Assembly: GCA_017609985.1 (NCBI GenBank)
Contig: JAFCCW010000003.1
Location: 1 to 52,189, forward strand
DNA: 52,189 nt
Origin: Candidatus Iainarchaeum sp.
GTDB taxonomy: Archaea > Iainarchaeota > Iainarchaeia > Iainarchaeales > JAFCCW01
Direction of reading: 5' to 3'
Translations under genes and position numbers: made by a program
Part shown: in pieces, positions 7,628-16,311 of the stretch
Numbering within the stretch: the first letter of the stretch is position 1
Layout: each line of letters starts with the position of its first letter
The notes under the pieces: generated by a model
Databases searched by the model: none
The model's input: only the letters and a program-made list of their open reading frames with translations
What the model was told of the DNA's origin: nothing

Positions 7628-9403
7628 ATGTCTCTGGAAACAGCGCTTCTGATAGATTTAGCCAAGATTGTTGTAGCAGCAACAGTAATGAACTACATAG
7701 TCAGGATATTCAAACAGCCGTCCCTGCTTGGATACATTCTTGCAGGAATCATCATGGGCCCTATTGTACTAGGTTCAATGGTTTTTCCTTTCGGAGACGG
7801 AGTGATTACCCTTGGAATTCCAAATATTGAAGAAATAATTATTCTCTCAGAACTTGGAATTGCTTTCCTGCTTTTCTCGATTGGAATTGAAACAGATTTT
7901 TCAAGGCTAATCAGCATGGGAAAAACCGTGGTCATCGGAGGAACACTGCAGGTATTAGTTATCATTGCATCAGTCATTGGACTTTCAGAAGTCTTTGGAA
8001 TTCTTTCATTTGAGCAATCTGTTTTCATCGGAGTAATTCTCGCATTCTCATCCACAATGGTTGTAGTCAAGCAGTTGTCAGACTCGTTTCAGATAAACAC
8101 GCTTCACGGAAGGCTAATGGTTGGCTTTTTGATTCTTCAGGATATTCTAGTGGTTTTTGCAATTCCTCTCCTTCAGAATCTTGGAGCAGACGGAAGCTCG
8201 AATTTTTTCGGCATAATTTTGAACAGCGCAATTCTCATAATTTCTGCAGTCTTGCTGAATAAATATATTTTTCCGAGACTTTACAGGTTTTCACTCAAGT
8301 ACAGTGAGCTTTTTTATCTGACAGCTGTTTCAAATTGTTTTGTTTTTATTCAGCTCTCTCTTTTCCTTGGAATTCCAATTGCGATTGGGGCATTTTTCTC
8401 AGGACTTGCACTTTCAACTCTACCTTACAATATTGAAATATTCAGCAAGATAAGGGGGCTGAGAGATTTCTTTGTCACAATATTTTTTGTGACTCTGGGA
8501 ATGCAGTTAACCTTCAATTTTGGAGCATTTCCCATTGGCCTGCTGTTAATGATTGTGGGAATAGTGTTTATCCTAAAACCGCTTGCATTCTATCTTGTTT
8601 CTCTTGGAAGCGGTTTTGGAAGCAGGGTTTCATTCCTTGTTGCTGCCGGGCTTGCGCAGGTTAGTGAATTTTCTTTTATTCTTGCAGGCCAGGGAAGAAA
8701 TGCAGGAATTTTATCAGCAGACCTTTTTTCATTGCTTGTTTTTGTGATAGCTGTTTCAATGGTTATAACTCCGTACATGTTCAATTATTCAAACAGAGCA
8801 TATTCTTTGTTTTCCCGAATTTCAGAAAAAATTCCAAGAAAACTAAAGCACAAAAGATTTTCAAGCAGAATCAAAAAGCTTGAGAAAGTACCTGTTGAAC
8901 TTAAAGACCACGTGATAATCATTGGAGGCGGAACCACCGGGTATGGTATTGCAGCTTCCCTAAAGGGAAATGTACCGCTTGTGATTGTGGACCATGATTC
9001 AGAGGTTATCACATCGTGCATAAACAAGGGATTCAACGCAGTTTACGGAGCAGCAGACTCGGAAGAAATCATGGAAAAAATAAATCTAAAAGATGCAAAA
9101 CTTTTAGTGATTGCAATTCCAGATATCAAGAGTGCGATATTTTTAGCAGACCTTGCAAACAAGACAAATCCCAAGCTTGTTGTATTTGCAAGAGCTCACT
9201 ATTATAGAAATGCTCTCAGACTCTATCAAAACAATGTAGACTTTGTTGTTTTGCCTCACGTCATCGGAGCAAACGTTTTCTTGGAAAAGGTTGCCGAATT
9301 CCTAGAAACAGGAAAACTGTATCATGTTAGCAACTTGAAAAGTGAGTTTATAAAATTCCTTGAAGAAAAGAGTGCAGAAGAGCAGGAACATTTTGGACTT
9401 TAA
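7628..9403 (+). CDS. CPA2-family monovalent cation:proton antiporter with TrkA-N domain
   Basis: A KefB/KefC-like membrane transporter exchanging K+ or Na+ for protons. Residues 1 to about 385 are hydrophobic with about 12-13 membrane segments, including SLLGYILAGIIMGPIVLG near the N-terminus and the FSIGIETDF and FSSTMVVVKQLSD core motifs. From about 427 a cytoplasmic nucleotide-binding domain begins, HVIIIGGGTTGYG, a Rossmann glycine motif, with the acidic VDHD end of strand 2. This is an RCK-N/TrkA-N gating domain; no RCK-C domain follows in the 591 residues. The ion is not determinable from sequence. Confidence 0.9.
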   Translation: MSLETALLIDLAKIVVAATVMNYIVRIFKQPSLLGYILAGIIMGPIVLGSMVFPFGDGVITLGIPNIEEIIILSELGIAFLLFSIGIETDFSRLISMGKTVVIGGTLQVLVIIASVIGLSEVFGILSFEQSVFIGVILAFSSTMVVVKQLSDSFQINTLHGRLMVGFLILQDILVVFAIPLLQNLGADGSSNFFGIILNSAILIISAVLLNKYIFPRLYRFSLKYSELFYLTAVSNCFVFIQLSLFLGIPIAIGAFFSGLALSTLPYNIEIFSKIRGLRDFFVTIFFVTLGMQLTFNFGAFPIGLLLMIVGIVFILKPLAFYLVSLGSGFGSRVSFLVAAGLAQVSEFSFILAGQGRNAGILSADLFSLLVFVIAVSMVITPYMFNYSNRAYSLFSRISEKIPRKLKHKRFSSRIKKLEKVPVELKDHVIIIGGGTTGYGIAASLKGNVPLVIVDHDSEVITSCINKGFNAVYGAADSEEIMEKINLKDAKLLVIAIPDIKSAIFLADLANKTNPKLVVFARAHYYRNALRLYQNNVDFVVLPHVIGANVFLEKVAEFLETGKLYHVSNLKSEFIKFLEEKSAEEQEHFGL

Positions 9404-9405
9404 GT

Positions 9406-10086
9406 TTAATTAGCCAACCGCTTCTGAACAGCCTCGCTCTTCAATTCCCGCAATGCATCTCCAGCAATCCATTTGGCTGATGGGGTGCCCTGTTTTTTTA
9501 TTCTCTTGGCAGAAGCAATTGCTTTTTTGTTGAGTGCAGGGTTTCTCTTTCCAATCTGTCTCAAAGCCCAGTTGACTGACTTCTTCACCATTAACCGTTC
9601 ATCGCAAGCATGCTGTTCAAGCAATGGAATAAATTCTTCCAGCTTGCTGTTTTTTGCCTGCTTGTCTTTCCAGGCGAGAACAGCCAGCAGAGCAAAGCCA
9701 GCTCGCTTTTCAAACTCTTCTTTTCTTGAAGTCCACTCTCTTGCTTTCTCGTAAGCAAAGGGAAGCTTCCAGAAAAGATTCAGGCAACATTGATCACACA
9801 GTGCCCAGTTATCAAAATTCTTAATCCAAGAATCCGCATCTTTCTCCGTAAATTTTTCAGGATTCGCAATAATTGAGGCAACAAGTCTTGACTCTATTGA
9901 ATCAATAGCCCATAACTGGAGAGCAAGCTCGTGATCTTCTCCGATTTCTTTTGCAAGCTTTCTCAAATCAGGCATGCTTACGCCATAAATTTTGCTCTTA
10001 GAGGTTATTCCAAACCTAGCCATTCCCTCTGCATTTTTTTGGTCAGAAAGAGACTTGATTTTGTCAACTACTTGAGCTAAATTCAT
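9406..10086 (-). CDS. AlkD-like DNA alkylation repair protein (HEAT-repeat glycosylase)
   Basis: A 226-residue all-helical protein of the AlkC/AlkD family, which excises positively charged alkylated bases without base flipping. The active-site segment is present: FDNWALCDQCC holds the Trp and Asp matching Trp109/Asp113 of Bacillus cereus AlkD, and VKKSVNWALRQIGKRNP holds the later Trp. The early GVSMPDLRKLAKEI segment is also typical. It ends 2 nt from the convergent antiporter gene. Upstream, GGTTGTG lies about 10 nt before the ATG and a TATA-like run is near 10109. Confidence 0.88.
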   Translation of the reverse strand: MNLAQVVDKIKSLSDQKNAEGMARFGITSKSKIYGVSMPDLRKLAKEIGEDHELALQLWAIDSIESRLVASIIANPEKFTEKDADSWIKNFDNWALCDQCCLNLFWKLPFAYEKAREWTSRKEEFEKRAGFALLAVLAWKDKQAKNSKLEEFIPLLEQHACDERLMVKKSVNWALRQIGKRNPALNKKAIASAKRIKKQGTPSAKWIAGDALRELKSEAVQKRLAN

Positions 10087-10174
10087 TTTTTTTCACAACC
10101 TTGTTTTTATGATAATTTGCTAAGAAATTTAACACAGCAAAACAAGCACATCAAATAAAAAAGTAAAGCAAACG

Positions 10175-10183
10175 CTTAAAAAC
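10175..10183 (+). promoter_or_regulatory. TATA-like box 26 nt before the heptad-repeat mini-ORF
   Basis: CTTAAAAAC is centred at 10179, 26 nt before the ATG at 10205. This matches the spacing of the other leaderless genes here, so transcription probably begins at or next to that ATG. Confidence 0.5.
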
Positions 10184-10204
10184 ACAAGAATGATTAATTA
10201 TAAT

Positions 10205-10336
10205 ATGACTAAAAGAAGGTGTTGGCAAATCCTGCAAAGGATGCAGTGCCAGCAGGCGCTTGAAGAGTGCCAGCAGGTGCTTGAAGAGTGCCAGCAGGTG
10301 CTTGAAGAGTGCCAGCAGGTGCAAATCCAGGCATAA
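10205..10336 (+). CDS. 43-residue heptad-repeat peptide upstream of cimA
   Basis: An ORF of 43 codons with ATG at 10205 and TAA at 10334-10336. After a basic start (MTKRRCWQILQRM) it consists of 7-residue repeats of the form CQQVLEE: one CQQALEE, two CQQVLEE and a final CQQV. Cys falls at position a and Val (Ala in the first copy) at position d of a heptad, so a short amphipathic coiled coil with a line of cysteines is predicted. A TATA-like box lies 26 nt upstream and cimA begins 42-51 nt downstream. It could be a leader ORF affecting cimA, a free-standing small protein, or a chance frame over a minisatellite. No homologue is recognised. The opposite strand is also open here but lacks a promoter. 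Confidence 0.45.
   Translation: MTKRRCWQILQRMQCQQALEECQQVLEECQQVLEECQQVQIQA
10247..10321 (+). repeat. 21-bp tandem repeat, about 3.6 copies
   Basis: Unit TGCCAGCAGGTGCTTGAAGAG (21 bp). Copies lie at 10247-10267 (one T-to-C change), 10268-10288 and 10289-10309, with a partial copy at 10310-10321. The unit is exactly seven codons, so copy-number change keeps the mini-ORF in frame. There are no spacers, so this is not a CRISPR array. Confidence 0.9.
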
Positions 10337-10376
10337 GCTGGACTTTGACAGCTTTAAGACTTTTTTAACTAATTTT

Positions 10377-10383
10377 AGGTGGT
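10377..10383 (+). promoter_or_regulatory. ribosome binding site that decides the cimA start
   Basis: AGGTGGT lies 4 nt before the TTG at 10388, like the GAGGTGGT before purC. If it is a real site, the GTG codons at 10379 and 10382, which lie inside or over it, cannot be the start. The competing reading is a leaderless GTG start driven by a TATA-like GCTTTAAGAC at 10351-10360. Confidence 0.45.
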
Positions 10384-10387
10384 GTGC

Positions 10388-11926
10388 TTGAAAAAGCAAA
10401 AAATAGAGCTTGTAGATGTTACTCTAAGGGATGGAGAGCAGACAAAAGGAGTTAGCTTTAACACAAAGGAAAAGCTAAGCATTGCAAAAACTCTGCTTTT
10501 GGAAGTCAAAGTTGACAGAATAGAGATAGCAAGCGCTCTTGTTTCAGAAAAAGAAAAAAAATCTGTTCAAAAAATAATGCAATGGGCTAAAAAGCAGGGC
10601 TTCGAAAACAAGGTAGAGGTTCTTGGATTTACTGATGGGGAAAAAAGCTCTGACTGGATTTATGAAACCGGGTGCAGAAGAATAAACCTGTTGGTAAAAG
10701 GCTCAAAAAAGCACTGCGAAAAACAGCTTGGAAAAAAACCAGAAGAGCATTTCAAGGATGCAGAAAAAACAATCAAGTATGCATTAGGCAAGAAAATGAA
10801 AGTGAATGCTTATCTGGAAGACTGGAGCAATGGAATAAAGGAAAGCAAGGATTATGTTTACAAATTTACTGAAAGACTTTTCAATGCAGGAGTAGAGCGT
10901 GTTCTGCTTCCTGATACCCTGGGATTGCTTTCACCAGAAAAAACAAAGTATTATGTAGAAGAAATTGTTTCTGCGTTTCCAGGAAAACTGTTTGAATTTC
11001 ATGCTCACAATGATTATGGCCTTGCTACTGCCAACAGCCTTGCAGCTGCTAAAGCAGGAGCAAAAGCTCTCCACGTAACAATCAACGGGCTGGGCGAGCG
11101 GGCAGGCAATGCATCTCTTGACGAAGTAGTTGCATCAATAGCTGACCACACCAGTCTTTCAACCAGAGTGAATGAGAAAATGTTGCTCAAGTCAAGCGAA
11201 CTTGTTGAAAAATTTTCCGGAAGAAGGCTGGGAGAGAACAAGCCGATTTCCGGAAGAAGCTTTTTTACCCATGCAGCAGGAATTCATGCAGACGGTTCAA
11301 AAAAAGGAATGCTTTACGAAAACAAGCTTTTGCCGGAGCGATTTGGGCAGACAAGAGAGTATGCTCTTGGCAAACTGAGCGGAAAGGCTTCGCTTGAAAT
11401 GAATCTGAAGAAGATGGATATAAGCCTTGACGCAGAACAGAAAAAAAAGGTGCTTAACAGGATTGTTGAGCTTGGAGAAAAGAAAAAAAAAGTTACTCCT
11501 GAGGACCTGCCATTTATAATTTCAGACATTCTTGAAACTCCTGAAGACAAGAAGCTGGTTATTGAAAGCTTTGACTGTGTTTCAGCAATGGAAAAAGAGC
11601 CAAGGTCAACGATTTTGGTGAGATTCAATGGAAAGAAAGCAGAGGAAAGCGAGACTGGAGACGGAGGATACGACGCATTCATGAACGCGCTAAGGAAAGC
11701 TTCCGCAAAGCTCGGATTCAAAATTCTGAAACTCTTAGACTATGAAGTGCAGATTCCCCCCGGCGGAGAAACAGATGCAATAGTTGAGACAACAATAACC
11801 TGGAAAAAGAATGGTTCACAATTCAAGACAACTGGTGTTGACTCAGACCAGCTTGTAGCAGCAATCAAGGCAACGGAAAAAATGCTTAATATTGCTAATG
11901 CAGATCTTGAAAATAAAGAAATTTGA
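10388..11926 (+). CDS. cimA: (R)-citramalate synthase, Leptospira type
   Basis: Condenses acetyl-CoA and pyruvate to citramalate, the first step of the pyruvate route to 2-oxobutyrate and isoleucine. The N-terminal barrel has TLRDGEQTKGVSF, VDRIEIASALVS, YLEDWSNGIK, the HAHNDYGLA metal-binding motif near 206, and NGLGERAGNA. The C-terminal domain has GDGGYDAFMNAL and DYEVQIPPGG, the pattern I recall from Leptospira interrogans CimA rather than from canonical LeuA. That domain carries isoleucine feedback in Leptospira. A separate canonical leuA at 38512-40047 supports the split of roles. The TTG at 10388 is preferred over GTG at 10379 because AGGTGGT precedes it. Confidence 0.85.
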   Translation: MKKQKIELVDVTLRDGEQTKGVSFNTKEKLSIAKTLLLEVKVDRIEIASALVSEKEKKSVQKIMQWAKKQGFENKVEVLGFTDGEKSSDWIYETGCRRINLLVKGSKKHCEKQLGKKPEEHFKDAEKTIKYALGKKMKVNAYLEDWSNGIKESKDYVYKFTERLFNAGVERVLLPDTLGLLSPEKTKYYVEEIVSAFPGKLFEFHAHNDYGLATANSLAAAKAGAKALHVTINGLGERAGNASLDEVVASIADHTSLSTRVNEKMLLKSSELVEKFSGRRLGENKPISGRSFFTHAAGIHADGSKKGMLYENKLLPERFGQTREYALGKLSGKASLEMNLKKMDISLDAEQKKKVLNRIVELGEKKKKVTPEDLPFIISDILETPEDKKLVIESFDCVSAMEKEPRSTILVRFNGKKAEESETGDGGYDAFMNALRKASAKLGFKILKLLDYEVQIPPGGETDAIVETTITWKKNGSQFKTTGVDSDQLVAAIKATEKMLNIANADLENKEI

Positions 11927-11972
11927 CAAAAGCCTTAAAAGGAATTACTTCTTTTGTTATTAACGGGTTTTC

Positions 11973-13061
11973 TTGGACCGGCAAAAAAGAAAAAAAGCAA
12001 AATTGGTTCTGGAAGACGGTACTGTTTTTCAAGGCACATCATTTGGTGCAGAAGTTAATTCTGGTGGAGAAGTAGTCTTTAGCACAGGCATGGTTGGCTA
12101 TGAGTATTCTTTAACTGACCCAAGCTATGATGGACAGGTCTTGTGCATGACCTACCCTCTTGCAGGAAACTATGGCGTGCCAAAGAAGATTCTTGAAAAC
12201 GAAATCCTGAAATATTTTGAAAGCGACAAGATATGGATTAAGGGGCTTGTTGTTGTTGAATACTCTGAAAAACACAATCATTGGAATTCAGAGAAAAGCC
12301 TTGGAGACTGGTTAAAGGAAGAGAATGTTCCTGCAATAACAGGAATTGACGTAAGAGCCTTGACTAAAAAGTTGAGAGAGCACGGCACAATGCTTGGAAG
12401 AATAGAAATTGAAGGAAACGAAGAGGGAAAAGAATTTTACAATCCAGACGAAGAAAATCTCGTGGAAAATGTTTCAACAAGAAGGCTTACAGAGTACGGC
12501 AAGGGAAGTAAAAAGATTGCACTGCTTGACTGCGGAGTAAAAAACAACATAGTCAGATCTCTTGTCACAAGAGGAACAAAAGTAATCAAGGTTCCATGGG
12601 ATTATGATGTTTTTGAAAAAAAGATTGATTTTGACGGAATAGTTATTTCAAACGGCCCAGGAGATCCAAAAAAAGCAGTTGCAACAATTGAGACAGTAGC
12701 AAAAGCAATTGAAAAAGAAGTTCCTGTTTTCGGAGTTTGCCTTGGAAACCAGATTCTTGCACTTGCTGCAAGAGGAGACACTTACAAATTAAAGTACGGG
12801 CACAGGTCAGCAAACCAACCCTGCCGAATTTCAGGAAGCGAGAGATGTTATATTACTTCACAAAACCATGGCTTTGCAGTGAACCTAAAAAGCCTTGACA
12901 AGGAATGGGAGGCCTGGTTTGAAAACGTTAATGACGGAACAAACGAGGGAATAAAACACAAAAACAAGCCATTCATGAGCGTGCAATTTCATCCTGAAGC
13001 AAACCCTGGCCCAACAGACACAGGATTCTTGTTTGACGAATTTATCAAGGAGCTGAAATAG
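11973..13061 (+). CDS. carA: carbamoyl-phosphate synthase small (glutaminase) subunit
   Basis: Releases ammonia from glutamine and passes it to CarB for carbamoyl phosphate, used for pyrimidines and arginine. The N-terminal half has STGMVGYEYSLTDPSYDGQ, typical of CarA. The class I glutaminase domain has VISNGPGDP, the nucleophile Cys256 in FGVCLGNQ, and His340/Glu342 in FHPEANPGP. The start is a TTG at 11973 (no ATG is suitably placed), with a TATA-like CCTTAAAAGG about 36 nt before it. The stop TAG shares its last base arrangement with the carB GTG at 13061, so the two are translated together. Confidence 0.95.
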   Translation: MDRQKRKKAKLVLEDGTVFQGTSFGAEVNSGGEVVFSTGMVGYEYSLTDPSYDGQVLCMTYPLAGNYGVPKKILENEILKYFESDKIWIKGLVVVEYSEKHNHWNSEKSLGDWLKEENVPAITGIDVRALTKKLREHGTMLGRIEIEGNEEGKEFYNPDEENLVENVSTRRLTEYGKGSKKIALLDCGVKNNIVRSLVTRGTKVIKVPWDYDVFEKKIDFDGIVISNGPGDPKKAVATIETVAKAIEKEVPVFGVCLGNQILALAARGDTYKLKYGHRSANQPCRISGSERCYITSQNHGFAVNLKSLDKEWEAWFENVNDGTNEGIKHKNKPFMSVQFHPEANPGPTDTGFLFDEFIKELK

Positions 13062-16000
13062 TGAAAAAAGAAAAAACAGGCAAGCCAAAAAAGGTTCTTG
13101 TGCTCGGCTCCGGAGCACTTAAGATTGGAGAAGCTGGAGAGTTTGACTACAGTGGAAGTCAGGCGCTCAAAGCACTAAAGGAAGAGGGAATAAAAACTGT
13201 TTTAGTTAACCCAAATATTGCTACTGTTCAGACAAGCCAAGAGTTTGCTGACGCACTCTACCTGCTTCCGGTTAATGCTTATTTTGTTGAAAAAGTCATT
13301 GAAAAAGAAAAACCAGACGGCATTCTTCTTGGATTTGGAGGGCAGACTGCACTGAACTGCGGAATCGAACTTCACCGAAAAGGAATTATTAAAAAGCACA
13401 ACATAAAAGTTTTGGGAACTCAAATAGACGCGATTGAAACAACTGAGGACCGGGAACTCTTTGTAAATGCTCTTGCAGAAATTAATGTTAAGGTTCCAAA
13501 CAGTTTCGCAGTCAGCTCAAAAGAGCAGGCAATGGAGGCCGTGAAAAAAATTGGTTTTCCAACAATTGTCCGAGTTGCATATGCTCTTGGAGGCAGGGGA
13601 AGCGGAATAGCAAACAATAATGAAGAGTTCACTGAAATTGTTGAAAAGGCTTTTTCTCATTCAAAGCAAATTCTTGTAGAAGAATATCTTGAAGGATGGA
13701 AAGAAATTGAATATGAGGTTGTTCGAGACAAAGAAGACAACTGTGTTACTGTCTGCAATATGGAGAACTTTGACCCGATGGGAATTCACACAGGAGAAAG
13801 CATTGTTGTTGCCCCAAGCCAGACTCTTACAAACACAGAATACCACAAACTGAGAGAAATTTCAATAAAGGTTATAAGACATCTTGGGATTGTTGGAGAA
13901 TGCAATATCCAGTTTGCGCTTGACCCGAAAAGCGAGGACTATCGTGTTATTGAAGTAAATGCAAGGCTTAGCCGGAGTTCGGCCCTAGCATCCAAAGCAA
14001 CTGGTTATCCTCTTGCATTTGTTGCAACAAAGCTTGCTTTGAATTATCCGCTTACAAAAGTAGAAAACAAGATTACAAAAAAAACAATGGCTTGTTTTGA
14101 ACCAGCGCTTGACTACCTGGTAATGAAAATGCCAAGATGGGACTTGCAAAAATTTAAGAAAGTCAAGAAAGAAATTGGCACAGAAATGAAAAGTGTCGGA
14201 GAAGTAATGGCTATTGGAAGAAACTTTGAAGAAGTAATACAAAAAGCAATCAGAATGTTAAACATTGGAATGTACGGTCTTGTGTTAAACAAGGTTTCAT
14301 TTAAGGGTCTGGAAAAAGAGCTTTCAAGACCAACAGACAAAAGATTGTTTGCAATAGTTGAAGCAATCAAATCAGGATACAGTATTGACAAAATACACGA
14401 GCTTACAAGAATAGACAAATGGTTTCTTTACAAGATAGAAAATATTGTAAACATAGAGAAAAATATTTCTAAACAATCCCTTGAAGAAATTTCAAAAGAG
14501 CAAATGCTTAAAGCAAAGCAGGCTGGATTTTCAGATAAGCAGATTTCAATGCTTGACGGAAAAAAAGATGAATTATATGTCAGAAAAATAAGAAAAAAAC
14601 TTGGAGTAAATCCTTCGATAAAACAAATTGACACGCTTGCAGCAGAATATCCTGCAGAAAGCAATTATCTTTATGTGACATATCATGGAACAGAAAATGA
14701 CATTCCGCAAGACAAAGAAAATAAGATTATTGTTCTCGGAAGTGGACCATACTCGATTGGAAGCAGTGTTGAATTTGACTGGTGCTGTGTTAGTGCAATA
14801 AACACACTCAAAAAAGAGGGCGTGGGAACAATAATGATTAACTCTAATCCGGAAACTGTTTCAACAGACTATGATGTAAGTGACAAGCTTTACTTTGAAG
14901 AGCTTTCACTTGAAAGAGTTCTGGATGTTTATGAATATGAAAAAGCAAAAGGAATAATTATTTCTACAGGCGGGCAGATTCCGAATAATCTTGCAATAAA
15001 ACTTCACAAGGCAAATGCAAAAATTCTTGGAACAAGACCTGAAGACATTGACAGAGCAGAAAATAGAAACAAGTTTTCTGGATTGTGTGACAAACTGGAA
15101 ATTGACCAGCCAGCCTGGAGAGAACTTTCAACTGAGAAGAGTGCGTTAGAGTTTTCAGAAAAAGTTGGCTATCCTGTGCTTGTAAGACCAAGCTATGTTC
15201 TAAGCGGAGCAGCAATGAATGTAGCTTTCAAGGAAGAAGAACTCCGCTCTTTTTTGAAAACAGCTTCTGATGTTTCAAAAGAACACCCTGTTACAATTAC
15301 AAAGTTTATCACAAACGCCAAAGAAATTGACCTTGACGCAGTAGCAAACAATGGAGAAATAGTTGCCTGGGCAATAAACGAGCATGTGGAAAATGCAGGA
15401 GTTCATTCCGGAGACGCAACAATGGTTTTGCCACCGCAGAAGACTTACATTGAAACAATGAGAAGAATTAGACAGATCGCAAGCCAGCTTGCAAAAGAGT
15501 TATCCATTACTGGCCCATTCAATGTCCAGTTCATTGCAAAAGACAACGAAGTGAAAGTGATTGAATGCAATCTTCGTGCTTCACGTTCTTTCCCGTTTGT
15601 ATCAAAAGTTACTGGAAAAAACTTTATTGAAATTGCAGTAAAGTCAGCTCTTGGAAAAAAAGTAGAGCTTGTTGCAAATCCTTCGCTTGAACTTGATTAT
15701 GTTGGAGTAAAGGCACCGCAGTTTTCTTTCTCCAGACTTAAAGGAGCAGACCCGATTCTAAGTGTTGAAATGGCTTCAACTGGAGAAGTTGCTTGTCTTG
15801 GAAATGACTTAGAAGATGCTTTCCTTAAATCAATTATTTCGACTGGAATGAAAATGCCAAAGAAAAATGTGCTTGTAGCAATAAGTGGAGAAGAAAACAA
15901 ATGGGAACTTCTTGAAGAAATAAAGATGCTTAAAAAAGCAGGCTTTAATCTTTATGCAACACACCACACACACTATTTCCTTAAAGGAAATCTTCTCGAA

Positions 16001-16273
16001 AGTGAAATGCTACACAAGGTTTACGAAAAGAAAAAGCCGAATGTGTTGGAACATCTGACAAAGGGAGACATTGATTTTGTAATAAATATTCCCACATCTC
16101 ACCTGAGAAAAGAATACGAAGATGAATATGTGCTGAGACGAGCTGCAGTGGACTTTGGAATCCCACTTCTTACAAATGTACAGGTTACAAAAATGTTTGT
16201 CAAATCAGTTCTTGAAAAAAAGCTTGAGAATCTTGAAATCAAGAGCTGGCAGGAATATGTTGAAGGCAAATAA
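13061..16273 (+). CDS. carB: carbamoyl-phosphate synthase large subunit
   Basis: Makes carbamoyl phosphate from bicarbonate, ammonia and two ATP. The 1070 residues follow the full CarB plan: a first ATP-grasp half beginning VLVLGSGALKIGEAGEFDYS, with GGRGSGI near 178; a linking oligomerisation region; a second half beginning IIVLGSGPYSIGSSVEFDW near 553, with SGAAMNVAF near 715; and a C-terminal MGS-like allosteric domain from about 935. Acidic metal sites VIEVNARLSRSS and VIECNLRASRS are in both halves. The GTG start overlaps the carA stop by one base. Confidence 0.97.
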   Translation: MKKEKTGKPKKVLVLGSGALKIGEAGEFDYSGSQALKALKEEGIKTVLVNPNIATVQTSQEFADALYLLPVNAYFVEKVIEKEKPDGILLGFGGQTALNCGIELHRKGIIKKHNIKVLGTQIDAIETTEDRELFVNALAEINVKVPNSFAVSSKEQAMEAVKKIGFPTIVRVAYALGGRGSGIANNNEEFTEIVEKAFSHSKQILVEEYLEGWKEIEYEVVRDKEDNCVTVCNMENFDPMGIHTGESIVVAPSQTLTNTEYHKLREISIKVIRHLGIVGECNIQFALDPKSEDYRVIEVNARLSRSSALASKATGYPLAFVATKLALNYPLTKVENKITKKTMACFEPALDYLVMKMPRWDLQKFKKVKKEIGTEMKSVGEVMAIGRNFEEVIQKAIRMLNIGMYGLVLNKVSFKGLEKELSRPTDKRLFAIVEAIKSGYSIDKIHELTRIDKWFLYKIENIVNIEKNISKQSLEEISKEQMLKAKQAGFSDKQISMLDGKKDELYVRKIRKKLGVNPSIKQIDTLAAEYPAESNYLYVTYHGTENDIPQDKENKIIVLGSGPYSIGSSVEFDWCCVSAINTLKKEGVGTIMINSNPETVSTDYDVSDKLYFEELSLERVLDVYEYEKAKGIIISTGGQIPNNLAIKLHKANAKILGTRPEDIDRAENRNKFSGLCDKLEIDQPAWRELSTEKSALEFSEKVGYPVLVRPSYVLSGAAMNVAFKEEELRSFLKTASDVSKEHPVTITKFITNAKEIDLDAVANNGEIVAWAINEHVENAGVHSGDATMVLPPQKTYIETMRRIRQIASQLAKELSITGPFNVQFIAKDNEVKVIECNLRASRSFPFVSKVTGKNFIEIAVKSALGKKVELVANPSLELDYVGVKAPQFSFSRLKGADPILSVEMASTGEVACLGNDLEDAFLKSIISTGMKMPKKNVLVAISGEENKWELLEEIKMLKKAGFNLYATHHTHYFLKGNLLESEMLHKVYEKKKPNVLEHLTKGDIDFVINIPTSHLRKEYEDEYVLRRAAVDFGIPLLTNVQVTKMFVKSVLEKKLENLEIKSWQEYVEGK

Positions 16274-16278
16274 TTAGT

Positions 16279-16311
16279 CAAGTAAAATACTTGTCCTGTT
16301 TTCTAAAACAC
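16279..16311. terminator. inverted repeats between convergent carB and aroC
   Basis: The 38-nt gap between the two stops holds CAAGTA-AAA-TACTTG at 16279-16293 and TGTTTT-CT-AAAACA at 16298-16311. Both are perfect and both are followed by T-rich or A-rich sequence. They could end transcription in both directions; this is a structural guess. Confidence 0.4.

Noticed and set aside
10247-10321. Short direct repeats suggesting a CRISPR array
   Set aside because: The 21-bp units are contiguous without spacers and are in frame with an ORF; this is a minisatellite.
10151-10399. Minus-strand ORF over the same repeat (LLALFKH repeats)
   Set aside because: It overlaps the cimA start, has no promoter or ribosome site on that strand, and is open only because the repeat length is a multiple of three.
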